Below are positions 35,810 through 47,028 of a DNA stretch of 64,000 nt, one piece after another. Under the pieces are notes generated by a model, which saw only the letters and a program-made list of their open reading frames with translations, was not told the DNA's origin and made no database searches. Source of the stretch: Pollenia angustigena (taxonomy: Eukaryota; Arthropoda; Insecta; Diptera; Polleniidae). Numbering within the stretch: position 1 is the stretch's first letter; each line of letters opens with the position of its first letter. A program made the translations under genes and the position numbers. Location of the stretch: NCBI GenBank assembly GCA_930367215.1, contig OV884059.1, positions 147,310,511 to 147,374,510 of the forward strand, written 5' to 3'.

Positions 35810-37409
35810 TAGTGTCCGACTGAAAGCACTTTTTGAGACCGAACCCGAACTTCGGGAAATTTTGACAAGTTCGGCCGAACCCGAACTTTTAGCTAAAAAA
35901 TCTGAACAATAAGTTCAAGTTTAATACAGTATACATTAGGGCGATAACTTTTTTACACTTATTGCGAAAATCAAAAACGGCAAAGTAGTCGTGTAAAACA
36001 TTAAAAGTTATTGATAAAAAATTTGACAACTTGCTTGGATTGTTAAAAAAGTTCACGCAGGGATCGGTTTGCAGTTTGAAAACAACCATTTTATATCGGG
36101 GGAGGGGGGGGGGGGGGCTTAAAACCATTTGAGATAAGGCCATGATGGCATTATCTCTCATTCAATAGGGAGATAAAGCCATAATGGCCTTATTGCACAA
36201 TCATTGAGATATTTATCATATATTTATTTAAAATTTTGCAAAATGAGAGATATAGCCATATTTTTTTACGCAAATGAGAGATAAAGCCATATTTTTTCAG
36301 AATATTGTTATGCAAGGTGTAAATATAATGTAAAAGGGAAAATCCTTAGTTATCATTGAAAAATATTTTTTATTCTTGTGACGCACGCAGGAAAACTTTA
36401 TTCAGCGAAGCCACCTGCCGCGACCTACTACACGCAGAAAAACTTTAGTATGCGAAGCCAGATTTCAATACTTAACTTCAGTGTCTCCGAGATAAAGCCA
36501 TTTTCTAATATTGCTAATGTGAGCTAAGGTCATGATGGTTTTATCTCTCATTCAAATGAAAAAAAAACCAAAAAAGGCTTTATCTCCCTATTGAATGATA
36601 GAGGAATTCATCCACTGCTTTAGATTTAAAAATTTTCCTACGGTTTACAATTCATCGCGGTTCAAAATTTCTTAGAAGGTTTTAGAAATTAGCTTCCCTG
36701 CGTGAGGTTATTTTTTCGCAAAACGACGGGAGACAGGTGTTTTCATTACTAAAACATTCTTGGCCACTCCGTGGTACTATGCCAATAATTTGGTTATAGC
36801 CCTAGTATACATATTAGTACTCAAACCTCTACAATGTATTTTTTGAATTCGTTGGGGTATTGGCGGTAGTTTGTTTGCTTGGGGCAATGAACTCCCCATT
36901 GACATTTGTTTGGCGCAACATTTGCATTGTGCAGTTGCTCAATTTTTTTCAAAAAAAACTCCAAATTGGATGACATTTTTATCTGGAAATATGTATACTA
37001 TAAAGTTTGGTTTGTGGTTCACCCAAAACTATAGATTATCTTACCATTCGTAGAATATAAATAGAGAGTATTTATTTGACGAATAAAATTTAACCGTTTT
37101 TTTTTTGTTGAATTTTTTACCGTCTTCTAAAAATTACACATATAAAGACATTTTTTATACACTTAAGCATTTTATTTAGTCATCGCTGTATTTTTTCGAA
37201 CTAATAATCATCGAGAAAAATAGTTGTATTGATTTCGTATTATTTTCATAAACAATGATGCCAAATTATAATTTGAAATTATAATAAATATGTTATTTCA
37301 TAAAAAAAGTTCGGTGTTCGGAAAAAAATTTCGCTGAACACCGAACTTCGACCGAACATAATTTTTTGCAGAACTCCGTAACCGAACCCGAACGTTCGGT
37401 CGGACACTA
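35810..37409. mobile_element. hAT-type element, 1.6 kb, non-coding
   Basis: The ends are tagtgtccgactgaaa and ttcggtcggacacta. Identical octamers aagtttgt flank it at 35802-35809 and 37410-37417. Subterminal words of the form ccgaacccgaac repeat near both ends. No transposase motif was recognised; the longest internal ORF (36871-37053) is unassigned. It carries a nested MITE at 36096-36603 and sits inside a dispersed repeat, giving three layers. Confidence 0.87.
36096..36603 (+). mobile_element. Third copy of the 5.4-kb-type MITE, right-truncated
   Basis: It starts with a G-run followed by cttaaaaccatttgagataa, then ggccatgatggcattatctc, and keeps the central gccacctgccgcgacctac text but lacks the GC-rich centre of the 5667-6296 copy. 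It stops at ctatttgaatgata-like text, about 50 bp short of the expected right end. Confidence 0.8.
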
Positions 37410-37632
37410 AAGTTTGTTGAAAATGTTAAGAATCGGTCCATAATTTCACATATCCCCTATAGAAGCTTCTTTCCGGAACAGAGTCTTTGAGCCTAAAAAC
37501 CTCTTATTATATCGGTATTAAGATTAAATTTGTTCCAAACTTATTTAATTGCAATTTTAATTATCCTATCAAATTTTATTGGAATCGGTCCAAATTTGAC
37601 CATAACTCCCATACAAAATCTACTCCCGAAAA

Positions 37633-38362
37633 TAGTGCTGGGAAACTATCGATAGACTATCGATATTATCGATAGTCTTAAAATATCGAAAATATCGATA
37701 GGAAAAATATAAATATCGATATTTTTATTATTTAAAATGCAGCGATGAAGACATGTTACAGCAGCTATACGCACACAGTTTTTTGCCGCAAATTTTTACT
37801 TGCTATTATTAATTCGCGCTGAATTACAGCAATGAATACAAACAACAAAAATGGCAAGTGGTATGGATTGCTAAGCAGTGCTTTTTACTGCTAATTAAAG
37901 GCCTTTAAGTCGAAATTTTTACATGTTTATATAGGGACTGCAATGTCAAATATTTTTGTAATGTTGTAAAAAAAATGCAAATCCAAATGCAATTGCAAGC
38001 ATAGGACAAAACAATGAACGACCATTAGAGGATAAGTCGGCTAGATTGATAACCTTTTTGGGTTTAGAATTTAGAAAAATCTTTAAAGTTACAATGGAAT
38101 ATCTTATAGTCCTTGTTACTTCGGTTCCTTCAGAAACGTACTTATCAATTTTTAAAAACTGCCATCAAAAATAACGTGCGTATATACAAACGTCTCATAC
38201 ATTCAATAAAGTGATAAAAACAACGGACTTATAAAAAAATAATTAAAGTTTTCCTGCACAAGTACAAACATTCAGTCGATAGTAATATCGATATATCGAT
38301 AGTGAAATTTGACCAATCGATAAATATCGATAGTAGAAAATATCGATAGTATCCCAGCACTA
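37633..38362. mobile_element. hAT MITE with TATCGATA arrays, copy 1 (730 bp)
   Basis: The ends are tagtgctgggaaactatcg and gatagtatcccagcacta. Octamers cccgaaaa (37625-37632) and cccgcaaa (38363-38370) match at 7 of 8 positions. The first about 110 bp and last about 100 bp carry nine TATCGATA palindromes (five left, four right). The interior is non-coding. The sister copy is 58973-59735. Confidence 0.88.
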
Positions 38363-38573
38363 CCCGCAAATTGACAAAATGTTGTTGAAAATGTTGTGCT
38401 GGTGGACAAAATGTTCTGCTGGTAGGTCTAACATTTACCATAGGTCCATTAAAAACCCCGTTCCAAAAATCAATTAAAGGCAAACAAATAACATGTAGAC
38501 AAGCATATCACATTATTATTCGCCATAAAGAACTTTAACATAAATCTTAACCTCAAAACATATTTTTGTTCTG

Positions 38574-38697
38574 GCGGGTCCATGAATATCCATGGGTCCC
38601 AAATAATATACACTCTCGAAATTTTGTTTTTAAATACTATGGTGTAGGGTATGATATGATTCGATTTGACCTACCATACTTTCTTACTTGTTTATTT
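38574..38697 (+). repeat. Dispersed repeat (ccatgggtcccaaat ... ttcttacttgttt)
   Basis: Runs from ggcgggtccatgaatatcca through ccatgggtcccaaataatat and atggtgtagggtatgatatg to ttcttacttgttt. It is the most complete plus-strand copy of this family in the window. Confidence 0.7.
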
Positions 38698-39138
38698 TAT
38701 ATATTTAATTAAAAATTATGTTTAATGAAATTCCTGAAATTATCAAAACATTCAAAGCATATTTTAAGGTACTTAATTCAAATAACTTAAAATCACTCGT
38801 GTAGAACTTGAAAAGGGGTTAAATTTCTTTTTGTGTTTTTAAAAAAAGCTTCTTTTAAATTCGAACAAAATGAGGAAAATCTTACTTAAATAGTTTAGAA
38901 AGCTTTCCTCTTTATTAAGGTCCCTTTTTCTCCTCGTATAACAAAGTAGGAAATACAATTTTGAAATAGCCGAAATATGATTTAAATTATTCTAGTAAAT
39001 TTTTAACCCTCGATCTTTTCTAAATTAACTAAAATTTAAGTGCTTCATTTTTAGAGAATTAATGTTGGAATTCTCTTAGAAAACTACAACATACCGAGCC
39101 CTTATAGCAAAAATGAATGATCATTGCGAAACCTTGTT

Positions 39139-39430
39139 GATTTTTATTTTTTTGAACAAAAATAACAGTTATTTTTTGATTTTTATTTTTTCGAGCAAAA
39201 ATAAAAGTTATTCTCTAAATAAATGTACGTGTTTTAATAATTTAGATGACTTTAATAATTATTTTAATGTGCATTAGGAATTCCAATGATAATTACACAC
39301 TAAAATAAAAATTTAAAGTCAACTTAATTATTAAATCACGTACATTTCTTCAGAGAATAACTTTTATTTTTGCTCGAAAAAATAAAAATCAAAAAATAAC
39401 TGTTATTTTTGTTCAAAAAATAACTGTTAA
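39139..39430. repeat. Foldback, about 95-bp AT-rich arms
   Basis: The arms share tttttcgagcaaaaataaaa, gttattctct and aaatgtacgtg in opposite orientation (about 39150-39245 and 39330-39425). The right side carries one extra unit of the gaacaaaaataacagttatt motif. No ORF. Confidence 0.75.
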
Positions 39431-39528
39431 GTTTGATCGAAAATATAAAAATCAATATATTTTATCATTGACAAGTGCATGAGGAACAATAAGGTATACT
39501 TGAATCAGTTTTTCGACATTTATTTCTA

Positions 39529-40933
39529 CACGCAGAGAAAAAATATGGTTGAGCATTGTTACGGCAACAACACTATGTTTAATGTAACAATATATTGTTG
39601 TCGTACACAAATAATTGTTATTTTTATTAAATATCAACTATATTATAGTTACTGTAAACATATCAATGTTTATCGCAATTATAAATTTGAATATTGTTGA
39701 CCGAAAAATAATTAATTTTCTAACAACTAAATTATGATAACTTTCAAAACATAGTATATTTCTCACAACCATATCATGATATTTAATAGCCATAACATGA
39801 TAACTTTCTATACATTTATCATATTATGTTTAAGATGCAATCATACTATTTTTACTCTTATAATATTATGTTAGCGCCATTTGTAAAATAATTTTGAATC
39901 AGTTGTGTCGTTTATTTTATACGTGAGCGGTTAAACAATTTAGTTTCCCATTGCCATAAAAAAAATTAGTTTAAAGAAATTAAAAAAAATAAAATATTAG
40001 CGGAGTACATTGAGTATTATTGATGTGAAAGTGCAAATGTAATATATCGTAGTTTTTTTTTGTAAAATCCAACAACAAAACACACATATATTTCATTATA
40101 TTTTATAAAAGTGTTACGATATTTCTGTGGTTTTCATGGGCAGCCGCGTATGTATTAAAACAAATTTTTCAGGAAAGCAGAAAAACCATTCTAGATCAAA
40201 CAATGGGCTAGGTATTGCACTTTTTAAACTTTGTCATTACGTTGGAAAATCGGAATTTTTCTATCGTTATTCAAAAATTTATAGAAACATATAAAGAGCG
40301 TTTAAAATTAGGCAATATGGCATCAACATCTCAAAATCGGCAAAATGGACATACGCGGTTGCCCATGAAAACCACAGATTTTGCATTTGCTCTTTTGCAA
40401 GCCTTATATTGAACTCCGCTACTTGATTTACATAAAGAAAAATTATAAAAAGCCACAAAATAAAAAAATCAATGCAAAAATAATATGATTGCTTCTAAAT
40501 TTACTATCGTTAACATGATGATAATATGATTATTTTTTATGATTAATTTCTTAACTTATTATGATTAGCATGACAATAATATGATTTGTTCTTAGCTTAT
40601 TATGATTAACATGACAATAATATGGTTAATTTCTTACCTTATTATGATTAGCATGACAATAATATGATTTGTTCTTAGCTTATTATGATTAACATGACAA
40701 TAATATGGTTAATTTCTTAGATTATTATGATTAGCATAACAATAATATGATTAATTCTTAACTTGATGATTAACAGAATAATAATATGATTAAGGAAGGA
40801 ATGTTATGATGTAATATATTAAGTCATAATATAATTCAATAATAATCTTAATATGGTGACCACAATCATGAATCTTATCATAATATGTTGCTCTTAGAAT
40901 ATGTTTACCACAACCATGTTTTTTCTTTGCGTG
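39529..40933. mobile_element. TA-flanked foldback element, 1.4 kb, with internal tandem array
   Basis: The ends cacgcagagaaaaaatatgg and catgttttttctttgcgtg are inverted and flanked by TA on both sides. An inner inverted pair (ctgtggttttcatgggcagc at about 40119 and gttgcccatgaaaaccacag at about 40358) and a tandem array of about six 42-bp units (40530-40770) lie inside. The 65-codon ORF at 40215-40412 overlaps the inner inverted repeat and has no known motif. The shorter relative is at 4750-5235. Confidence 0.8.
40530..40770. repeat. Tandem array, about 42-bp units in alternating pairs
   Basis: Units of the form cttattatgattarcatgac followed by aataatatgrtt repeat about six times. Alternate units differ in the same places (aatttcttag against tgttcttag), suggesting an 84-bp higher-order unit. 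Confidence 0.8.
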
Positions 40934-40939
40934 TATATG

Positions 40940-41890
40940 CTTTTTTTGTTTTAAAATTCCAATATAACTGTTATTTTCGGCCCCTGTTTGAAATTGCTTT
41001 TGCTCTTATTTCGTAACGGTACTTCCCAGAGATATGAGATTTTTAGAGATGATGCAAATGATGAAAAATTATCGATTTTCATCAAAAAACAAAAATCTAA
41101 AATGTTGTTGGTTTCATCATTTTTGCTATTAGGGCTAGATACGATATCGATCGAAATTGTAAAACAATTTGAATGGAAATTTCAGTCGATATCGATTTCC
41201 GTAATTTGCCTCCCCCATTCTTGACAGCCATTATAAAATTAAATATTTTGCCTACAAAACTCTTGCCACTTTCCGCAAGCAAAAAAAAAAAATATAAATA
41301 TATTTTTATTAATCAATTGTTGTTAAATTTTCAGTATTTATAAAAATATAAAATGGATTTCAAATGTATTTTAAGAAAAATTTGTATGAAAATTTTGCCT
41401 TAAAACACATTTCAAACTTATCTTATATTTTATGAATATGGTAGTCAGTGTTTATTTACTCTCTTACTCGTTGTTTTTATTGCCCCCTTTTATTAATTTT
41501 CTTTTCTCTCATTTTGCGAAACCTTGTTGTTTTAATGTTTATAGTTTATAAATATTAAAATAAATCTTTTATTCACCATAATTTTAGTTTAGAAAACAAA
41601 AAACTATTTTTCTTTTGTTTTATTTAATTAAGATTATTTGTTTTTATAAATACATATTAAAAATAGCACTTTCAACAATAAGTTGCTATTCATAGAGCAA
41701 ACGTGAGCACATAAGAGTACATTTTTGAAATGAAGGAGAATGAGAAAAAAATTAATATTACAATTAAAATTTTATGATTTATGACATATTCTTATGTAAA
41801 TCTTTTAAATACAAAGAAATAGTTGAGGCAATCTTGTAATGGAAGTTTTTTAAATCCGATAGAACTTGAAATTATAGAAAATAAGACAAA
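40940..41890. other. Non-coding intronic sequence
   Basis: The only noted item is a phrase gtaacggtactt with gatgatgcaaatgatg near 41015-41060 that recurs in altered form at about 49383-49435, suggesting an old repeat. No exon is seen. Confidence 0.4.
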
Positions 41891-41893
41891 GAA

Positions 41894-42095
41894 TTAATAC
41901 AGGGCATAACATTTGGAAATGATTTCGGACTTAGTGGCAATGCGGCTGTTCTGGACGGAGCACCTTGTAAATGTTTAAATTTGGCCGAATAAAATAAACA
42001 ATGTTGGCCTCCAAGGCTTCAATTGTTGCTGGTTTATCAGCATAAACCATTGATTCACTTAGGCCCACAGAAAATAATCGATAGGTGTCAAATTA
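41894..42095 (-). pseudogene. Mariner-like transposase C-terminal fragment
   Basis: The minus strand reads VYADKPATIEALEANIVYFI, a phrase typical of the last third of mariner transposases. In a shifted frame it then reads SEIISKCYALY and a stop at 41894-41896, matching the usual C-terminal SEIIFKC-like end. Upstream residues (DTYRLFSVGL) correspond to the DYFLWGY region with substitutions. At least one frameshift separates the parts. No inverted repeats are recognised. Confidence 0.75.
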
Positions 42096-42297
42096 CACGT
42101 TAATTTCAGGTCAATTGACAGGTTAATTTCTCGAAAGTTGAACATTATCTTTATGGCAGAATAGACGTATTTCTATATATCGGTGTTAAACAAATTTATT
42201 TGACGGGAAAATTTTATATTAAAACAAGAGTGCTCTTCAAAATTTATATCTACAAAAAGATTAAGAACATTAACTAATGCTTATTTCAATTATTAAC

Positions 42298-42425
42298 CAA
42301 AACAAGTAAGAGTGCTATATTCGGCTGTGCCGAATCTTTGATACCCTCCACCGCCAGTTCGAATGTCACACGGAATGACAAACTTAGTATACCCTTTTCA
42401 CAACTAATTGTGGTGGAGGGTATAA
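42298..42425. repeat. Dispersed repeat starting aacaagtaagagtgctat
   Basis: aacaagtaagagtgctatat, ttcggctgtgccgaatc, ataccctccaccgcc and tggtggagggtataaa occur in order. A related head is at 60200-60250. The starting motif is the complement of the ttcttacttgttt end seen in other repeats of the window. Confidence 0.65.
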
Positions 42426-42897
42426 AAAAAACTCAAAAGAAATAAAAATTTTAAAGTATATATTTTACATAATAAAACAAAAAACATAGTTTATCTCTTT
42501 AGTGCATTTATTAACAATACTTAAAAGTAAATGCGAAAGATTTCTCTTATACGTCACTGATGGGATTTGTTGTACAATCCAAACTTCATTGGTACACTGG
42601 TATAACTCATCCCTTCTTGGTAAATATCTCCAGCCGTGACCAGAACTACTAAAAATTGTTTAATTGTTAAATAATGTTCGTATGTTGTACTTACATAAAT
42701 ATAAAATAAATACATACAAACATAAGTATATGTATGTACTCCTATCCCTGCAGAAGCCTAGGATTAAGTGTCTCCAAATCGCATCTTTTGTCGATTGTTT
42801 TGGTGACACTGTCAACCAAGTGTCAACATTTTGGCTGCCTGTGAGAAGAAAGAGAAATAGACACATTTTTGCTTCTTCTCAATTTGTATACCCATAC

Positions 42898-43521
42898 CAG
42901 GGCTGTCAGATATGGCGATTTCTCGCCAAACGTGGCGATTTTGAAACGTGTTTGACGATGGGATTTCCCATTTGGCGACTGGTGACTGGCGACTTTTATG
43001 GCAATTTCTGATATAACTGGCGATTAACGTGGCTATTTTAAGCATTTATATTTTTTCGGCGATTTTGTTTAACAACTTTTAATTTTTTGTTATTATTACT
43101 AATATAAAAAAAACATATTAAGTGAATTTTATATTCAGTCACTATTTAATTCTATAAGTATGTAGGTCAAAACTCCAGTAATGAAATCGGTGAGGCTGAA
43201 GTGTACGATCTTATAGACTTGTGTACTTAATTTAAGTTTTTAGCTGAATACATATGAATATGATCTCCATTTTATGTTATTTAAAAAAAAAAATTACAGA
43301 AACAAAACCAAATTTACTTCGGCGACTTTTTGTATTTTTTCTTAGTTTTTGGCGATTTTTGACTGAAAAATTATACTAGCGGTTTTTGTATGCAAAATTT
43401 AATTAAAAAAAAAAAAAAAAAAAAAATAATTACAAAAACTGAACAAAATCGACGTTTGGCATTTTTGGCGATTTCTGACATCCGGATTGGCGATGGAGCT
43501 CAAAAAAATCTGACAACCCTG
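42898..43521. mobile_element. hAT-type MITE, 624 bp, with reiterated ggcgatttt
   Basis: The ends are cagggctgtcagat and atctgacaaccctg. Identical octamers acccatac flank it at 42890-42897 and 43522-43529. Both subterminal regions repeat ggcgatttt or ggcgact-type words ten or more times. The insertion splits a dispersed repeat (tacaatagtggagagg continues after it). No transposase. Confidence 0.9.
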
Positions 43522-43529
43522 ACCCATAC

Positions 43530-43640
43530 TACAATAGTGGAGAGGAGAGGGTGTATTATGCGATTGTGCTGTTGTATGTAACACATAAAATAATACTTCC
43601 TAAGTCAATTTAACGATGTCCCGGTTTCGTTATAATGTGC
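43530..43640 (+). repeat. Dispersed repeat (acaatagtggagagg family)
   Basis: tacaatagtggagaggagag, tgtattatgcgattgtgctg and tcaatttaacgatgtcc match the layout of the repeat at 53804-54057. Confidence 0.6.
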
Positions 43641-44011
43641 ATACTATTGACAAACTGAAGTTTATTGTTGATGGGATAAGCTATTCCTATGCGCATTTCT
43701 CTGGTTGCTTAGGCCAGATAGTCATGAAACTTCATCCAAAGATTTTAGAAAAACTAAATTTATTAAACAAATAAAACTGTTAAGCGAATAAGAATTATAA
43801 GCCCCAGTTTTACTTGTAACAATATCAAAGCTTAACTTGAGGGTTACAAGATCAAGTTTTAATACACTCACACTTTTTTACCAATACACTCATACTTTTA
43901 AAAATTGATACGAACTTGCCTTTATAATTCTCTTTCAAGTGAGTGTTTCAATTTACGTTCAAGAAAACAACTGATTTCAAGGTTAGTGAGCAAATTTTTC
44001 GTTTGTCAATA

Positions 44012-44134
44012 GCTGCGTTCGTTTACCCCAAAATTTGTACAAATTTGTACTGGATTTGACTGAAATGAGTTCGCGTACACAAATTTTCATATTACTCACC
44101 TACTGGATTTTACTGGAAAAGTAAACGAACGCAC
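44012..44134. mobile_element. Short MITE, about 123 bp
   Basis: Inverted ends gctgcgttcgtttac and gtaaacgaacgcac enclose AT-rich sequence with tactggattt words. The duplication is not clear. Confidence 0.65.
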
Positions 44135-44776
44135 ATTTTATAAATTGTTTTCTTAATGCCATCTTGAAAGTTAATTGACAAGCTTTCCGTTTATGTAAAT
44201 TTTGACAAGCAGTATATGTAAAAGACTATCAAGAACAACTTGACCGTGTGGCCGCAGGGTAAACAAAAACAACAACAATAAACAGTGAGTTTATCTTTTC
44301 TTACAATCCCGACCACAATTGGTTGATTTTTTGTCAACTCTAAATGTAGTTATAAGTGGGTAAAGAAAAAACAAAAATAAAACAAAACTAAACGATTTAA
44401 TTCATTCTTTGTCATCAACTCTCCAGTCTTAAAAAATAGGTTTTGTCGTTGGTATCAGTTATGAAATATCTTGTTGTTATTTGAATTATTTGTTATACAG
44501 TATGCAATTCTGTTGCAAAACCATAAGCCTGATGTCGGTGTAATTTATATGATTTTTTTATTTTCTTTATTCACATAACTTGATTATATTCAAATTCGGT
44601 TATATAGTGGCATATATGTGAATTAGCCTTATAGTCACATTAGCGATATAGTCCACGTTTTGGTTGCAACTAAAGAATGTGACTATAAGCGAAAAGTACT
44701 ATTGCTGTTAAAAGTTTAATTTTTGTCAACAGTTAGATTTTTTCCACAGATAGAAGTAAATAAAATTGATAAATTA

Positions 44777-45129
44777 AGGCTAGATTACACTATTATACTT
44801 TGTATTAATACATGTCAAAAACTGAAGTAATATGACAAAGTGTGATAGTGTGAATGCAATGTGTCACGAAAATGACAAGTATTAAGAAAAAAGTTTGACA
44901 TCCCATACGACTTCATCGTTTTTTGAAACATTTCTAAACAATAATACTTTTCATTGGATCAGGGTTGCATTTTATTTCATGTGTGAGTGTTTATACTTTG
45001 TATGATGATGTGAACACAAACTGTCATGTTGCATTAGATTTTTTGACAGTCGCAACAAAACTCATTAGATTTCTATCTCACAAAGTATTATGGAATACGT
45101 AAGACTTGTGAGATAGTGTAATCTAGGCT
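44777..45129. mobile_element. PIF/Harbinger-like MITE, 353 bp, TTA duplication
   Basis: The ends aggctagattacactat and atagtgtaatctaggct are inverted and flanked by TTA at 44774-44776 and 45130-45132. A 3-bp TTA/TAA duplication is typical of the PIF/Harbinger superfamily. Non-coding. Confidence 0.78.
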
Positions 45130-45134
45130 TTAGA

Positions 45135-45800
45135 AGAATATGCAGTATTTTTTGATTGTTTCCGGTAGTCTCCGACAGCGGGTTGCGGCAAATTCGCAAA
45201 AGTCTTCTTCTCGCTTTTTCTGCAAATAGCAAATATGCAACAACAGCAGTGGCCATTCTATTTATTTATAACGTTAAACAACAAATCTGTTTATAATTTT
45301 AATAAATTCGCTTTATACCTACATATTTTTACAAAACAATAAAATTACGCAAATGTAAACAACAAATGCAATCAATGCAAGAAATATAACGATGGCATTT
45401 ATTTCATATGTTTACTGTATTACCACTTTTTATTTGCTTTTCTAAGATTTTCCTTTAATTCAGAACACAGGTTTAAACAATATTTTAGCGCAAAAATCAT
45501 AATTTACAAATTTGTCAAACAAGAATTGCATTTAAAGCTGTAAACACATGAGCCAAAACATTGAACAGCTGATTCGAATATCGATTTTATTTGTATTCGA
45601 AAATAACAAATCCGACTTGTTTTCATGACACTAAGCGAAACCAATATTGGTTTGCAAAACCGACAATAAGCAAAACCGACTTGGATTCTATGACACCTCT
45701 GAGTAACTCCAATTTAAAGGAGCTCAAAAAAGATTTGGCACTGTGTACTTCTAAAAATTAAAGACTCTAAACATATTCTCAATGGAAAAATATTGGAACT
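45135..45800. other. Non-coding intronic sequence, nothing recognised
   Basis: AT-rich; no exon or bounded element was recognised. Confidence 0.4.
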
Positions 45801-45807
45801 TAACTTA

Positions 45808-46120
45808 AGCGGCTTATACACTTGCAACAAAATTGTTCAGTTTTACGTATTGTACACTTATATCGCTAATGTGTGCGTTATAGTCGAAGGTGGCACAATA
45901 TATTGGCAACAATCAAAAGACTTTTGATTTTTATTGCACAATGGGAAGAAAGTGACATGTGTTGGCAGCATTGTACAATGCTTTTTATGTTATTCTATAG
46001 GTTATGTTCACCTTTATTGAATGAATGAAACCATTGTGCGACTTATTGCATAATATAGGACAAAATGGATATAATATGGCGAATATCACATACAATAATA
46101 TTGCAGGTGTATGCGTCGCT
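45808..46120. mobile_element. MITE with TTA-type duplication, copy 1 (313 bp)
   Basis: The ends are agcggcttatacacttgca and tgcaggtgtatgcgtcgct, flanked by TTA (45805-45807) and TCA (46121-46123), probably a decayed TTA. A near-identical copy, interrupted by an insertion, is at 46817-48357. Confidence 0.75.
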
Positions 46121-46609
46121 TCAGAAAATGAATCGATGTATAGGCAGCAATATTGTGGGGATATTGTTACTGGTCACGCTTTTGATTAGGTTAAGGTTTT
46201 GTTAAATATATTTGAATAGCAATAGACTTGATTTTTTGTTTTTAGCAAAATTAAAAAACGATTTTTTAGGGAATTTTTTTGAGTTTTTGGTACATAGTTT
46301 TATTTTTTTAGCGCATATTTTAGATTTTTTAATGTATATTTTAAGCTCATATTTCCGATTTCTTAGTGCATGAAATAAATGATCATAAATGTCAAAAAGT
46401 GAGCGCAGTGTGGCACTTCGTTTGACAGCTTACACTTTTGTAAGTTGTATCGGGCTTAAAAAGCAACCTTTTGTTAAGAAATTAATTTAAATGAATTCGG
46501 AATGTGTGAATTAATAGTTCGAAAAAAGTTGCATTTCTGTGATTGTCAGTTAGTCATGCCATAATTTTTAAGACTTTTTAAGATTTCCAGATTAAGCGAT
46601 ACATTTGAT

Positions 46610-46735
46610 TCATTCTTAAAGTTTCACAATAACTTTTTTTGAAATCGGTTCATATTTGAACAAAGTTCGCTTCCATACAAATACCACTCCCGAAAATAGC
46701 TTCTAATGCTTCCTCATAAATGTTGAAAGTGAACA
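46610..46735 (+). repeat. Dispersed repeat tail (aatcggttcatatttg ... cccgaaaatagcttc)
   Basis: tttgaaatcggttcatattt, gcttccatacaaataccact and cccgaaaatagcttctaat match the 3' part of the repeat at 37418-37632. Confidence 0.6.
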
Positions 46736-47028
46736 TAGGTCTCATATTAACTACTCCTAAATCTCCTTTAGGCAAAGAAATTTCATTATGATAATATTCG
46801 GCACAAATAGCCCTTAAGCGACTTATACACTTGCAATAAAATTGTTCAATTTTACGTATTGTACAATTATATCGCCAATGTGTATGAAATATAAGAAGGT
46901 GGCACAATATATTGGCAACAATCAAAATACTTTTTTTTATTGCACAACGAAAAGAAAGCGAAATGTGTTGGCAACATTGTACAATGCTGTTTATGTTATT
47001 CCTATAGGTTATGTTCACCTTTTTATTA

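Noticed and set aside
39479..39700. 73-codon ORF and its antisense partner
   Set aside because: It lies across the left end of the foldback element at 39529 and has no motif.
40530..40770. Regularly repeated units resembling a CRISPR array
   Set aside because: The units are directly tandem with no unique spacers, and the sequence is eukaryotic.
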